Below are positions 35,517 to 44,567 of a DNA stretch of 64,000 nt, in pieces. Source of the stretch: Asticcacaulis sp. ZE23SCel15. GTDB taxonomy: Bacteria > Pseudomonadota > Alphaproteobacteria > Caulobacterales > Caulobacteraceae. Both the position numbers and the translations under genes were made by a program. The DNA is taken from NCBI RefSeq assembly GCF_030505395.1, contig NZ_CP130044.1, forward strand, positions 186,001 through 250,000, in the 5' to 3' direction. The notes under the pieces were generated by a model that was not told where the DNA came from, ran no database searches, and worked only from the letters and a program-made list of their open reading frames with translations. Within the stretch, counting starts at the first letter, position 1. Every line of letters begins with the position of its first letter.

Positions 35517-36659
35517 ATGCGCATACTCATCACCGGTGCCCGCGCCCCCGTCGCCCTGCACCTGACCCGCTGTCTGGCCTATGCGGGCCACAGCGTCGTA
35601 CTGGCCGACAGCCTGCGCTTTCCACTGGCGCGCGCCAGCCGTTTTGCCGAAGCCTTCGCACCGCTACCCCCGGCCCACATGTCACCAAAAGCCTATGCCG
35701 CCGCCGTGGCCGAGGTGGTTGAGCGGCATGGTATTGAGCTTATCGTGCCGACTTGCGAAGAGGTGTTCTATCTGGCCGCTGCCAGAGACCTTTTTGGCTA
35801 TTCCCTTCCGCTTTTGGCCCCGCCTTTTGATCGACTGGCTGAGGTTCATAATAAGTACCGCTTTTGCCAGGTGGCGCAGGGGTTTGGCGCGGATGCCGCG
35901 GAAACCCGTTTACTGACCGCTTCGGATGACGCGCGCACATTCAGCTCTCCGGCCGAATGGGTGTTCAAGCCAATCTGGTCGCGCTTTGGCGACCGCGTCC
36001 GCGTGCAGCCTGAAACCCTGGACGACCTTTGCCCGACGCTGGACGATCCATGGATCGCCCAACGCTACCTAAACGGCGAAGAACTGTGTGTCTACGCCGT
36101 GGCCCATCACGGTCGGGTGGCGGCTCTTCAGGCGTACCGGCCGCTGTACCGCGCCGGTCGCGGCATTGGCGCGGGCGTTATGGTTGCGCCGGTATCCGAG
36201 CCGGTCATTGATCAGTTCGTCACCGGTTTTGTTCGCCACACAAACTGGACGGGTCAGATCTCCTTTGATTTCCGGCGCGATGGTTCCGGCAAAATCCATG
36301 TGCTGGAATGTAATCCGCGCGCTACAACCGGCGCACATTTTTTCCGTCTCGAAGACAAACTGGCCAAGGCACTGATTGAGGGCCATCCGGCCACGGCGAG
36401 CGGTGATCAACCCATGGGCGTGCCTCTGGCCATGCTGATCTATGGCCTGCCCGACAGCCTGAGTCGTGGCCAGTTTGGCCCGTGGTGGCGCGATTTTGCC
36501 GCTATGAACCACCTGCTGGAACATCCGTCCGACCGCAGCACCCGGCCATGGCAGGTACTGGCCCTGCTTGAGGCCACGGTTCGCGCCGTCCGCAGCGGGC
36601 AAGGCCTTAAGGCCGCCGCCACCGCCGATATCGAATGGAACGGCGCGCCGCTGCTATAG
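35517..36659 (+). CDS. ATP-grasp domain protein (carboxylate-amine ligase type)
   Basis: A 380-residue protein. The N-terminal Rossmann-like part MRILITGARAPVALHLTRCL is followed by the ATP-grasp fold: VFKPIWSRFG (ATP-binding Lys), WIAQRYLNGEEL and VLECNPRATTGAHFF (Mg-binding Glu and Asn). These enzymes ligate a carboxylate via an acyl-phosphate to an amine or thiol. ATG 35517 has GGAAGGG upstream; ATG 35502 is an alternative inside the previous gene. It is the last gene of the plus-strand operon and meets the Rieske gene at a shared CTATAG. Confidence 0.85.
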   Translation: MRILITGARAPVALHLTRCLAYAGHSVVLADSLRFPLARASRFAEAFAPLPPAHMSPKAYAAAVAEVVERHGIELIVPTCEEVFYLAAARDLFGYSLPLLAPPFDRLAEVHNKYRFCQVAQGFGADAAETRLLTASDDARTFSSPAEWVFKPIWSRFGDRVRVQPETLDDLCPTLDDPWIAQRYLNGEELCVYAVAHHGRVAALQAYRPLYRAGRGIGAGVMVAPVSEPVIDQFVTGFVRHTNWTGQISFDFRRDGSGKIHVLECNPRATTGAHFFRLEDKLAKALIEGHPATASGDQPMGVPLAMLIYGLPDSLSRGQFGPWWRDFAAMNHLLEHPSDRSTRPWQVLALLEATVRAVRSGQGLKAAATADIEWNGAPLL

Positions 36660-37646
36660 CTCCATAATCATATGGACGGGCTGTTGCGCCACTGGCGGAA
36701 GCTCGCCTTTCAAAATCGCCTCAATTGATGAGCGCAATATATCCAGCGGCCCGATCACCGGCTTAGGGTCACCGAACATTGTCCGGTTGGCCGACGCGGC
36801 CTGTAGGATATGGCGATCCTGCGCCAGCGCCACCGCAAACAGGGGCTTGAAAATCGCCGCCTTAACATAACCCAGTCCATATTCAGTTGGCCCCGACAGG
36901 ATACCCAGACCCGCCACCTGCCCGTCCTCAGCCTGACGCAGGTGAAAGGTGGTCACCAGATTGACACGCTGCGGCCCCCAGAACTCGATCTCAGCAATAC
37001 CCGGCGCCATGAACCGGCCAATGCTGATGCCGCGCCCGCCCTCCAGCAGTCGGCTGATCAGGCCCTCCTGACGCGGCTCGCCTTCATAACGCGCCTCGAC
37101 CCAGCCTGGCCCGCCGGTAATGTCGACGCGAACCCGGTGCCTGCGTGCGCTAAGCCCCCGCAGCAGTCCCTTGTGCGTGAAGTGGGTATGGCTGGCGTCC
37201 AGAATATTTTCGGCGACATCAATCAGGGTTGACTGGACGCGGCTTTCGACCAGAGCGGAGACATTCCCCGCCCCCATAAGACGCCCTGAATAGGGCGTGG
37301 CCTCAGTTGGCGTCAATGATACGAAAATCAGATCGTCATGCTCACACACCGACAGCGGCATAAGGCGCACCCGCGGCACAGGTCCGACCTCCCCCGGTAT
37401 CATCCGGCACAGACCGGTGCCATCGAATTGCCAGCCATGATAGGGACACTCAATGCCTCCGTCGATCACACGACCTTCGGACAGCGGCGCCAGACGATGG
37501 GGGCATATATCGGCAAAGGCCACGATATCCTGACCGGAGCGGAAAACCACCACCGCCTGCCCCGCAATGACAAAGCGGCGCGGTGTGCTTTTCAGGTCAC
37601 GGGCTGCACACACCGCTATCCACGAAGAGGGCGTTACCGGGGTCAC
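36654..37646 (-). CDS. Rieske [2Fe-2S] non-haem iron oxygenase
   Basis: A 330-residue ring-hydroxylating-type oxygenase. The Rieske cluster ligands are CPHRLAPLSEG and CPYHGWQFDG; the mononuclear iron motif is in ENILDASHTHFTHKG. The C-terminal half is a START-like catalytic domain. Members hydroxylate, desaturate or demethylate hydrophobic substrates and need an electron-transfer partner, none of which is encoded nearby. GTG start overlaps the upstream GNAT gene stop (GTGA), so the two form a minus-strand operon facing the plus-strand operon. The shared position suggests a tailoring step on the cluster product. Confidence 0.88.
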   Translation of the reverse strand: MTPVTPSSWIAVCAARDLKSTPRRFVIAGQAVVVFRSGQDIVAFADICPHRLAPLSEGRVIDGGIECPYHGWQFDGTGLCRMIPGEVGPVPRVRLMPLSVCEHDDLIFVSLTPTEATPYSGRLMGAGNVSALVESRVQSTLIDVAENILDASHTHFTHKGLLRGLSARRHRVRVDITGGPGWVEARYEGEPRQEGLISRLLEGGRGISIGRFMAPGIAEIEFWGPQRVNLVTTFHLRQAEDGQVAGLGILSGPTEYGLGYVKAAIFKPLFAVALAQDRHILQAASANRTMFGDPKPVIGPLDILRSSIEAILKGELPPVAQQPVHMIMEL

Positions 37647-38635
37647 AGTTCAAACCTTTTCAGAATAGGTACGCCCAGGCTGTTGAGGATGCCGCGCGCC
37701 AGATACGCTGCCAGACGCGGGCCAAGACCCAAGTGGCGATTATAGACCATAAGATATTCCAGCGCCGGCGTGCCACCGCGATTACGCTTAAAACCCGCCG
37801 CCCCTGCGCTCATATTGTACAAAAGCCGCCGTTCACGCGCCCGCGTCATCGCAATGGCCATCAACCGCCGGTAAAGGCCCCGTTTGGCGGGCAGTTCCGT
37901 ATCATAGCCAACCACGGGTGCAGCCATGGAATCGCTATGGTCGATAAAGCCGATAACCCCATCGATCCGGCCGTCATGATTGCGCAGGACATGCAGGTCA
38001 AGCGTCCCCGAAGCCTGACCCTGCTCTAAAAACAATGACGTATAGACCGGATTCAACCACGTATATTTATCAAGATAAAGCTGCCGGTAAAGATCGGCCA
38101 TACGCACGAAATCTTCGGGCCGCCACGGCCCTTGCGTCCAGTTATAGTCGGTGCGCGTCAAAAGCTTTATGTCGCGGGCTTCGTCACGACTGACCTTTGG
38201 TGCCACCGCCCGCGCATCGAACAGATATATCTGCCGCGACGGAAAGGCGTGATATCCCGCCGCTTCAAACCGCGCTTTTAATTGAGCCGTAGACTGATCA
38301 TTGACCGACCGCCAGACCAGACTGTGCGTCGGATATAAGGCCGTCAGGGCGCGGGTGGCCTCGGCAATATCGGCCTGCGACAGATCAGGAAAAAGGTTGG
38401 TGGCCACGAGGCCATTATTGGGCTGCACCTGACGATCCAGCCGTGACGCCGTCATCAGCGGACGGGCACATTCGATCAGGCCGCGCAACAGCCCCTTAAG
38501 CCACGGCTGGGCCGAGAAATGCCGCAACTCATCAATCGCATAATCGATATAGGCCGCACTGGGGCAGCACAGATAGTTGGTCGCCTCCCCGCCGTCATTG
38601 CGCGTCAGAGGCAGGTCATAGCCCCCCACGTTCAC
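37643..38635 (-). CDS. GNAT/FemAB-like acyltransferase
   Basis: A protein of at least 330 residues; the start is uncertain (GTG 38635 chosen, TTG 38701 possible). The open frame reaches 38773, but that end runs through the terminator of the preceding gene. The C-terminal half (LHVLRNHDGRIDGVIGFIDH, YRRLMAIAMTRARERRLLYNMSAGAAGFKRNRGGTPALEYLMVY) resembles the GNAT-like fold of FemAB/BioF2-type acyltransferases; the N-terminal part carries NYLCCPSAAYIDYAIDEL. A plausible role is amide formation from an activated acyl group and an amine. It shares an overlapping junction with the Rieske gene, linking the two functionally. Confidence 0.65.
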   Translation of the reverse strand: MNVGGYDLPLTRNDGGEATNYLCCPSAAYIDYAIDELRHFSAQPWLKGLLRGLIECARPLMTASRLDRQVQPNNGLVATNLFPDLSQADIAEATRALTALYPTHSLVWRSVNDQSTAQLKARFEAAGYHAFPSRQIYLFDARAVAPKVSRDEARDIKLLTRTDYNWTQGPWRPEDFVRMADLYRQLYLDKYTWLNPVYTSLFLEQGQASGTLDLHVLRNHDGRIDGVIGFIDHSDSMAAPVVGYDTELPAKRGLYRRLMAIAMTRARERRLLYNMSAGAAGFKRNRGGTPALEYLMVYNRHLGLGPRLAAYLARGILNSLGVPILKRFEL

Positions 38636-38758
38636 GGTCGTACATTCGGTTTGGAGATTACCTATTAAGCTTGAGACCGCAGAGGACTGAAAACCGCTCA
38701 ATTGACGCCCATCCCCCTCTGGTCTTTTCGGGCATGAACTTAGCCTATAAACTGGCAA

Positions 38759-38789
38759 CAAAAAAGGCGGCAAATGATATGCCGCCTTT
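38759..38789 (-). terminator. Intrinsic terminator after the phosphoesterase gene
   Basis: On the minus strand AAAGGCGGCA pairs with TGCCGCCTTT around a seven-base loop and is followed by TTTTTTG. It begins eight bases past the phosphoesterase stop and separates that module from the GNAT/Rieske genes. Confidence 0.85.
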
Positions 38790-38796
38790 GCTGTAA

Positions 38797-40185
38797 CTAT
38801 TGGGACAGGTCGCCATTTTTAGCAGGTTTTTTACCCGGCGTCCAAAGTTCCGGGGTTGCCGGTTTCAGGTCTTTGCGGGTTTTTCGGCCCTTAGCATCCT
38901 TGGTAAGTGAGAATGCATCATAAAGCTCACCATTGGCGGTGAACGCCTTATAGCTCAGGGACTTACCCTCAACGGTCAGCACCTGAAACAACTGGCTCTG
39001 TGAGGCCTTGCGGTCGGCCCACGCCAAGTCAGACACGGCATACATCTTAGGCCCGGCGACCGAGACCACATAGACGGTGGCGTCATCTTTCGGGTGTTGC
39101 TTTGACCGCGCCGTCGGTGCCGCCCCACGGGCATAGCCGTGATCATGGCCTTGCAGCAGCAGATCGACCTTGTATTTGTCGATCAGCGGCTTAAGGGCTT
39201 CGCGCACACGCGGATTATCGCGATCAGGCTCAGACGAATAGAGCGGGAAATGCAGGCTGATAACCGTCCAGGTGTTGGGGTTGTCGGCCAGAATCTTATC
39301 CAGCCACGCAACCTGGGCGGCCCGTTCAGCATCATCGCCATGCAACAGCGGCGCATCGACCGAAATGACCCGCACGCCCTGATAATCGACGTAGAATGCC
39401 GTTTCTTTGAGCTTGGCGCGGCCTTCCGGGCCATTTTCCGGCAGGGTATATTGCGCCCGCCACTGAGGCGACAGACGCGCGCCGGTATCATCGATCGGGC
39501 GGCCATATTCGTGATTGCCCGGCGTCATGATCGACGGGGTTTGCGCATGGATAAAGCCACCGGCCGAGAACCATTCGCCCCATTCCCGGTCGCTGGCGTG
39601 GCGGTTGATCAGGTCACCGGCGTGCAGCATGAACGACGCCTTGCCGTCTTCGCGCAGGGCTTCGCGCAATACCCGCGACCAGTGCTCTTTGACATTGTTC
39701 TGGGCGTCCCCCAGATAGATGAAGGTGAACTTATCGCCCGGCGCACCCGCCGTCGAAAACTGGAACCATTCCGACCAGTGGGTGCCATCACCGACCCGGT
39801 AGACATAGCGGGTGGCCGGGTTCAGCCCCGTCAGCACCACCGAATTATAGGTCGCCTGAAAACCTGCCTGCTCCTGCACATCGAGGGTCAGGGCCTCGGT
39901 CTTTGCCAGAACCTCGGTAGTGCGGGACACAAAATTCGGGCCGGGTTCCGAGACCGCAAACTGCACCTTACCCGCTGCCGACCCCGCCGCCGAGCGCCAG
40001 GTAATGGCCATTTCGTGTTGCGGGTCGCCGGTGAGATTGAGGATAATTCGTTCCGGCTCAACCGTCGCCGCCGCCAGAGGGGGCGCAGGCGCAGGCACGG
40101 TTTGCGCCGTGGCCAGCACGCTGATGGCCAGCCCCGCCGCCGTCAGCAGAGCCCGCACGGCCAGATATTTCGCAGATGAGGTCAT
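38797..40185 (-). CDS. Secreted purple acid phosphatase-like metallophosphoesterase
   Basis: A 462-residue exported enzyme. After the signal peptide (LLTAAGLAISVLATAQ) comes a fibronectin-like N-terminal domain (ERIILNLTGDPQHEMAITWRS to RYVYRVGDG), then the calcineurin-like fold: YLGDAQNN, HAGDLINRH, TPGNHEYG, ISLHFPLYS and LLQGHDHGYARG, giving the binuclear metal site. PAP-type enzymes hydrolyse phosphate monoesters, including phytate in some branches. ATG 40185 with AGGCGG is used; the TTG at 40206 is inside the hairpin arm. It is the last gene of the sigma-FecR-receptor-phosphatase module, so the receptor probably imports its substrate or product. Confidence 0.87.
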   Translation of the reverse strand: MTSSAKYLAVRALLTAAGLAISVLATAQTVPAPAPPLAAATVEPERIILNLTGDPQHEMAITWRSAAGSAAGKVQFAVSEPGPNFVSRTTEVLAKTEALTLDVQEQAGFQATYNSVVLTGLNPATRYVYRVGDGTHWSEWFQFSTAGAPGDKFTFIYLGDAQNNVKEHWSRVLREALREDGKASFMLHAGDLINRHASDREWGEWFSAGGFIHAQTPSIMTPGNHEYGRPIDDTGARLSPQWRAQYTLPENGPEGRAKLKETAFYVDYQGVRVISVDAPLLHGDDAERAAQVAWLDKILADNPNTWTVISLHFPLYSSEPDRDNPRVREALKPLIDKYKVDLLLQGHDHGYARGAAPTARSKQHPKDDATVYVVSVAGPKMYAVSDLAWADRKASQSQLFQVLTVEGKSLSYKAFTANGELYDAFSLTKDAKGRKTRKDLKPATPELWTPGKKPAKNGDLSQ

Positions 40186-40198
40186 GAAGCCGCCTTTA

Positions 40199-40241
40199 AA
40201 AAGCAAAAGGCGGAGTCTCCGGTTAAGGCTGGAAACTCCGC
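40199..40241 (-). terminator. Hairpin with U-rich tail between receptor and phosphoesterase
   Basis: GCGGAGT and ACTCCGC pair around a longer imperfect stem and loop; on the minus strand the hairpin is followed by CTTTTGCTTTTT. It starts 20 bases past the receptor stop and ends just upstream of the phosphoesterase ribosome-binding site. It is a likely attenuator or mRNA-end protector. Confidence 0.6.
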
Positions 40242-40261
40242 AAGTTTAGGGGATAAGGGAA

Positions 40262-43200
40262 TTAATAGACGTAGCTGAAGCTCAGATTGATCGTGCGTCC
40301 GTTCTTGATGAACGCGCGGCTGGAGGCTTCGGTCGGGCCGTAGGAAATCCAGTAGGTATGTTCATCGAACATGTTCTGAACATCGAGGCTGACGGTGGCC
40401 TTTTGGGTCAGGGCCTTACGCACCTTCATGTCAACAAAGGTATAGTCCTGCTCATAGGGGTTGTTGCCGAAATCCTGAATGCCGTTGAGCATTTCAGACT
40501 GGTGATTGACGGCGATATAGCCTTCCCAGCCATGTTTTTCGTAGAACAGTTCAAGGTTTAAGACCCGCTCCGGCGTCTCCATCAGCGGCAGCGTGTAGCC
40601 ATCCGGATGCCAGCTCAGGCCGGTAACAGCTTCCGAGGTCTGGAAGGTGCCGTTGAAGCCGATACCAAAACCATCCAGCGGTGACGGCAGCCAGTGGAAA
40701 ATCTGACGGGCGCTGACTTCCATGCCCTCGACGGTCGCCTTCTTGCCGTTGTTCGGCATGGAGATGACCACGCCGTTCGGGTCTTCGTTTTCGCCGGTCG
40801 TACCGTTGCGGATATTGGAGGATGACGAACGGAACAGGAAGTTCTCGATGTCCTTATAATATACCGCGACCGAATAGGCGCCGGTCTTGCCGTTATACCA
40901 CTCCAGCGACAGGTCGTAATTGATCGCTTCCATTGGCTTCAGGTCAGGATTGCCCTTGGCGATCGAGACCAGTTCCCAGTCCGCTGTCGGGTTTTCATCA
41001 CCATCACCATCGGGATCGACATTATAGCCGTATTCGTTGGCCGAACTCATGCGGGCGATGTCCGGACGGGCAAAGCTGGTCCAGATAGCGCCGCGCAGAA
41101 ACAGGTCCGGGCGGAATTTATAGGTGGCGTGGATCGACGGCAGGACGTTGGTGAAATCACTATGGGTCAGGTTATATTCGTTGCCGATCTTAGGGTCCAT
41201 GGTCCAGGCGCGGACCGTGTTTTCCGTTTTTTCAATACGGGCCCCGGCGATGACTTGAAGCTTGCCGAACTCGGCTTCCCCCATTGCATAAAGGGCCGTC
41301 ACCTGCTCCTCAAAGCCAAAGCTGTCTTCATCAGAGATGGTGGCCGCATCGGGGGTCAAGGCTTCACCGTCAAAGAACGTGCTGGTGCCCGCAGTCGCGC
41401 GCGCCAGTTCCGCCAGCATCTTATCGTTGTCCAGCACGATGCCGAGGCGGTAATCCCCGCTATATTCCCCATCAAACAGGCTATTGACCGGATCGCCGTA
41501 GAACGGTGCAAAATCGGCCAGAGTCCCGTCCATATCAAGGTTCAGGAATGAGCCTTCGAATTTGGTACGGTCGGACTTATAATACTTGGCACCGGCCTTG
41601 AAGTTACGCAGCCAGTCGTGATTGAACTCATAGTTGAGGTTGAACTGGGCCTGCTTCAGATCTTCCCTGACCGACGACACCCCGGCTTCGAGACCGGAAA
41701 AGGCATAGTTCGCCGGGTCATGAACAGCCGCCATACCGGCCGGATTCAGCACCCACTTCGGATAGCGGCTGTCGCCAGAACTATCGACGCCCACGCCTTC
41801 ATTGCCCAGCCAGCGATACTTATTTGAACGGAATTCCAGTTCGTAGTCGCCGTCGGATTCATCTTCGGACTTAGATACCGACAGGTCATAATCGACTGTC
41901 AACTGACCGAAACGGCTCTTGCCGCCGAAGTTCAGCGACGACAGAAGCCCGGTCGAATAGCTGCCTTCCCAAAACCTGCGCAAACGAAAGCCCTGCGGGT
42001 CCCACACACCGGATGCGCCATTCAGCGAATACAACGAGTTGGCATTTGCAGTGCTGGTCATGTCCTGATCAGTGATAACGCCATCACCGACCATCGTCTC
42101 TTTACCATCAATGATGACTTTAACCGTTGGGCGGTCGATGATCTGCGCCGTGGTGTAGCCATAGATATTGCCACGGCTGTCGCTGCCGATAATCATCTGA
42201 TCGGGGGATTTCAGAGTTGTATCGCCAAGATTGACCTGCGTCAGGCGACGCGAGAATTGGCCGGTGTCGTTACGGAAGTTCAGGCGTGTCGAGAACTCTT
42301 TTTCATTGTACTCGTTATAGGTCCCGCGCAGGTGGAACTCATGGTCATCACCGCGCCAGTCGAGCGAACCATTAAGGCCTTTGCGCTCAACTTCGGTTTC
42401 GCCGGTGGCGATTTGCATGCCGCGGAACACGAAGTCGTTCAAATCGACATCCAGCGTCTCAGAGTTGGAATACCAGGTGCGCGGCTGACTGTCGCCGTCA
42501 CCGCCGTTTTCCTCAAACTGCGTATTGCGCTTGGAATAGGACGCCGTCACGAACACGCCCAGACGATCCGAGAATTTGCGCGCAAAGGAAACTGCCGCCT
42601 TGGATGAGGTCGGATTATCGAACTTATCCATCACCCCGCCCTGAACCGACAGGCCGATATGGGTGTCTTTCTTGAAGCTGAACGCGGTCGGCGTGTCGAT
42701 TTCAACCGTGCCGCCCAAGGCATCGCCGTCCATGTTCGGCATGATGGTCTTATGAACCGTAATGCCGGAAATGCCTTCCGGCGGCAGGAAGCTTAAGCGC
42801 ACGCCGCGGTAAAACTGAGCGTCGCGCGAGCCAGCGCCTGACATTTTCACGCCGTTCATGGTGTAGTTGTTAAGCTCGGTCGACAGGCCGCGCACGGTGA
42901 TGCGGTCGCCTTCGCCGGTGCGGCTGTCGCGCACAGCATTGACGCCGGGCACTTTCGCCAAGGCTTCAGCGACGTTGGCGACCGGCAGATTGCCCATGTC
43001 GTCGGCGCTGACGCGGTCGGAGATATTCTTGTTCTTGCGCTTGTTATCGAGGGATTCGCGCATAGCGGCGGCATAACCGCGCACAACGACGGTTTCGATC
43101 TCAGCATCCGCGACCGGTGCCGCAGCGGTCGCGGCTGTTGCCGGCACGGCCCGCACCACAACTGAGCCGCCGGAGATATCGGCGCTCAGGCCGGTTCCCT

Positions 43201-43471
43201 TAAGAAGCTGCGTCAGGGCGTCACGCGCCGTCAGCGCCCCCGACACACCCGCCGAGCGTTTGCCGCGCACCAGATCGGGATCGACCATGACCTGAAGGCC
43301 GGTGGCCTTTGAATAGTCTTTCAAAGCTGCCGACAGGTCTTTGGACGCAATTTTGAAGGATTGGGTGGCGGTAACCTGGGTCTGGGCCTGAACCATCAGC
43401 GGCGCGGCCATCCCCCCAGCCATAAGCGCCAGCACGGACAGTCCCTGCACAAGTCTGAATTTCGTCGTCAC
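40262..43471 (-). CDS. TonB-dependent receptor with N-terminal STN signalling domain (module A)
   Basis: A 1069-residue receptor. GTG 43471 has GGAGA seven bases upstream; ATG 43501 is a less well supported alternative. Signal peptide (LSVLALMAGGMAAPLMVQAQ), STN domain (FKIASKDLSAALKDYSKATG to GGSVVVRAV), TonB-box region IETVVVRGY, plug (GNLPVANVAEALAKVPGVNAV, DRITVRGLSTELNNYTMNG) and a large barrel ending in INLSFSYVY. The STN domain binds the periplasmic part of the adjacent FecR protein to relay ligand binding. The NMDGDALGGTVEIDTPTAF plug motif is typical of the large carbohydrate/organic-ligand receptors of Caulobacterales and Xanthomonadales. Upstream: FecR, ECF sigma; downstream: phosphoesterase. 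Confidence 0.93.
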   Translation of the reverse strand: MTTKFRLVQGLSVLALMAGGMAAPLMVQAQTQVTATQSFKIASKDLSAALKDYSKATGLQVMVDPDLVRGKRSAGVSGALTARDALTQLLKGTGLSADISGGSVVVRAVPATAATAAAPVADAEIETVVVRGYAAAMRESLDNKRKNKNISDRVSADDMGNLPVANVAEALAKVPGVNAVRDSRTGEGDRITVRGLSTELNNYTMNGVKMSGAGSRDAQFYRGVRLSFLPPEGISGITVHKTIMPNMDGDALGGTVEIDTPTAFSFKKDTHIGLSVQGGVMDKFDNPTSSKAAVSFARKFSDRLGVFVTASYSKRNTQFEENGGDGDSQPRTWYSNSETLDVDLNDFVFRGMQIATGETEVERKGLNGSLDWRGDDHEFHLRGTYNEYNEKEFSTRLNFRNDTGQFSRRLTQVNLGDTTLKSPDQMIIGSDSRGNIYGYTTAQIIDRPTVKVIIDGKETMVGDGVITDQDMTSTANANSLYSLNGASGVWDPQGFRLRRFWEGSYSTGLLSSLNFGGKSRFGQLTVDYDLSVSKSEDESDGDYELEFRSNKYRWLGNEGVGVDSSGDSRYPKWVLNPAGMAAVHDPANYAFSGLEAGVSSVREDLKQAQFNLNYEFNHDWLRNFKAGAKYYKSDRTKFEGSFLNLDMDGTLADFAPFYGDPVNSLFDGEYSGDYRLGIVLDNDKMLAELARATAGTSTFFDGEALTPDAATISDEDSFGFEEQVTALYAMGEAEFGKLQVIAGARIEKTENTVRAWTMDPKIGNEYNLTHSDFTNVLPSIHATYKFRPDLFLRGAIWTSFARPDIARMSSANEYGYNVDPDGDGDENPTADWELVSIAKGNPDLKPMEAINYDLSLEWYNGKTGAYSVAVYYKDIENFLFRSSSSNIRNGTTGENEDPNGVVISMPNNGKKATVEGMEVSARQIFHWLPSPLDGFGIGFNGTFQTSEAVTGLSWHPDGYTLPLMETPERVLNLELFYEKHGWEGYIAVNHQSEMLNGIQDFGNNPYEQDYTFVDMKVRKALTQKATVSLDVQNMFDEHTYWISYGPTEASSRAFIKNGRTINLSFSYVY

Positions 43472-43601
43472 GTTTAAATCTCCGGTAAACGCGGCCCCCA
43501 TCGGCCTCGCATGAGGGGAGATGCGCGCGGGTCCCGGCTCCCGACAAAAAATATTATGAATGTTTTATGAATAAAATCAGACACATTTTCTCACCCACTC
43601 C

Positions 43602-44567
43602 TTATTTCGTCAGTACCGTGACGGTTTTCCCCTGCCTGACCTCAATGCCGTAGACCTGCTTCAGCCCGCTTAACACCAGCGCCGGATCAGAGACCTTGAA
43701 ACGTCCGGACACGGTTTTGGCCGCCAGATCCGGATCGGTTATCCTGACCGGTGTTTTGGCAAAACGGTTGACCTCGGCAATCAATCGTCCCAGTTCAATA
43801 TCCTCGGCCTCAAACCAGCCCTCGCGCCAATCCGGCATGGCCTGCGCATCAAACATCGACCGCTCAATCCGGCCATTCTGACTGATCGCCTTTTGCCCCA
43901 AAGTCAGATCCACGGACCGCTCACCCGCCGCCACCTGCACCTTACCGCGATAGACCGAAACCTCGGTGGCTGCGGCATCCAGAAGATCGATATTAAAGGC
44001 CGTACCGACCACCTTGACCTCAGCATCGCCCGCCGCCACATGGAACGGGCGGCTTTCGTCATGGGCGACATCGAACCAGGCTTCACCGCGTGTCAGATTG
44101 ACCTGACGACGACGACCTTCGTAACGCACCGTCAGCGCTGAATTGCCGCTGAGGGCGATGCGGGTGCCATCGGGCAAGGCCACATCCTGAATGTCGCCCG
44201 GCCCGGTCATCAGGCTGGCGCTGTAGGTCGGCTGCGGCTTAAAGGACGGCAACACTACCGATTTCGTATTCACGCCCACAAACCCCAGCACCAGACAGGC
44301 CGCGATCGCTCCCCCCAGCACAATGGCGATATGGCTGCGCATCTGAGTGTTCCGCCGACGCGAGGTTGCGGCCTGCTCGACCGCAGGTGCCTGCCAGCTT
44401 GCGCATATGTCTGCATAGGCCTGCGCATGATCCGGGTGTGCCTTGATCCATAGTTCAAACTGACGCTCGGTATGGGCCGGCACCGTCTCCGCCATCATGG
44501 CCACGACCCACGCTGCGGCTTCTTCTTCAACCGACAAAAGGTTGGGTCCATTCACAACCTTGATCAT
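43602..44567 (-). CDS. FecR-family anti-sigma regulator (module A)
   Basis: A 321-residue inner-membrane regulator. A cytoplasmic domain (EEEAAAWVVAMMAETVPAHTERQFELWIKAHPDHAQAY, DUF4880) is followed by one transmembrane helix (IAIVLGGAIAACLVLGFVGV) and the periplasmic FecR domain (SLMTGPGDIQDVALPDGTRIALS, RGEAWFDVAHDESRPFHVAAGDAEVKVVGTAFNI), with a C-terminal STN-like part (EDIELGRLIAEVNRFAK, VSGRFKVSDPALVLSGLKQVYGI). It holds the ECF sigma factor until the receptor signals. ATG 44567 overlaps the sigma stop as ATGA. A gap of 130 bases precedes the receptor. Confidence 0.92.
   Translation of the reverse strand: MIKVVNGPNLLSVEEEAAAWVVAMMAETVPAHTERQFELWIKAHPDHAQAYADICASWQAPAVEQAATSRRRNTQMRSHIAIVLGGAIAACLVLGFVGVNTKSVVLPSFKPQPTYSASLMTGPGDIQDVALPDGTRIALSGNSALTVRYEGRRRQVNLTRGEAWFDVAHDESRPFHVAAGDAEVKVVGTAFNIDLLDAAATEVSVYRGKVQVAAGERSVDLTLGQKAISQNGRIERSMFDAQAMPDWREGWFEAEDIELGRLIAEVNRFAKTPVRITDPDLAAKTVSGRFKVSDPALVLSGLKQVYGIEVRQGKTVTVLTK

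Noticed and set aside
38636-38773. N-terminal extension of the GNAT-like protein to 38773
   Set aside because: The extension passes through the phosphoesterase terminator, begins at a TTG without a clear ribosome site, and has composition unlike the rest.
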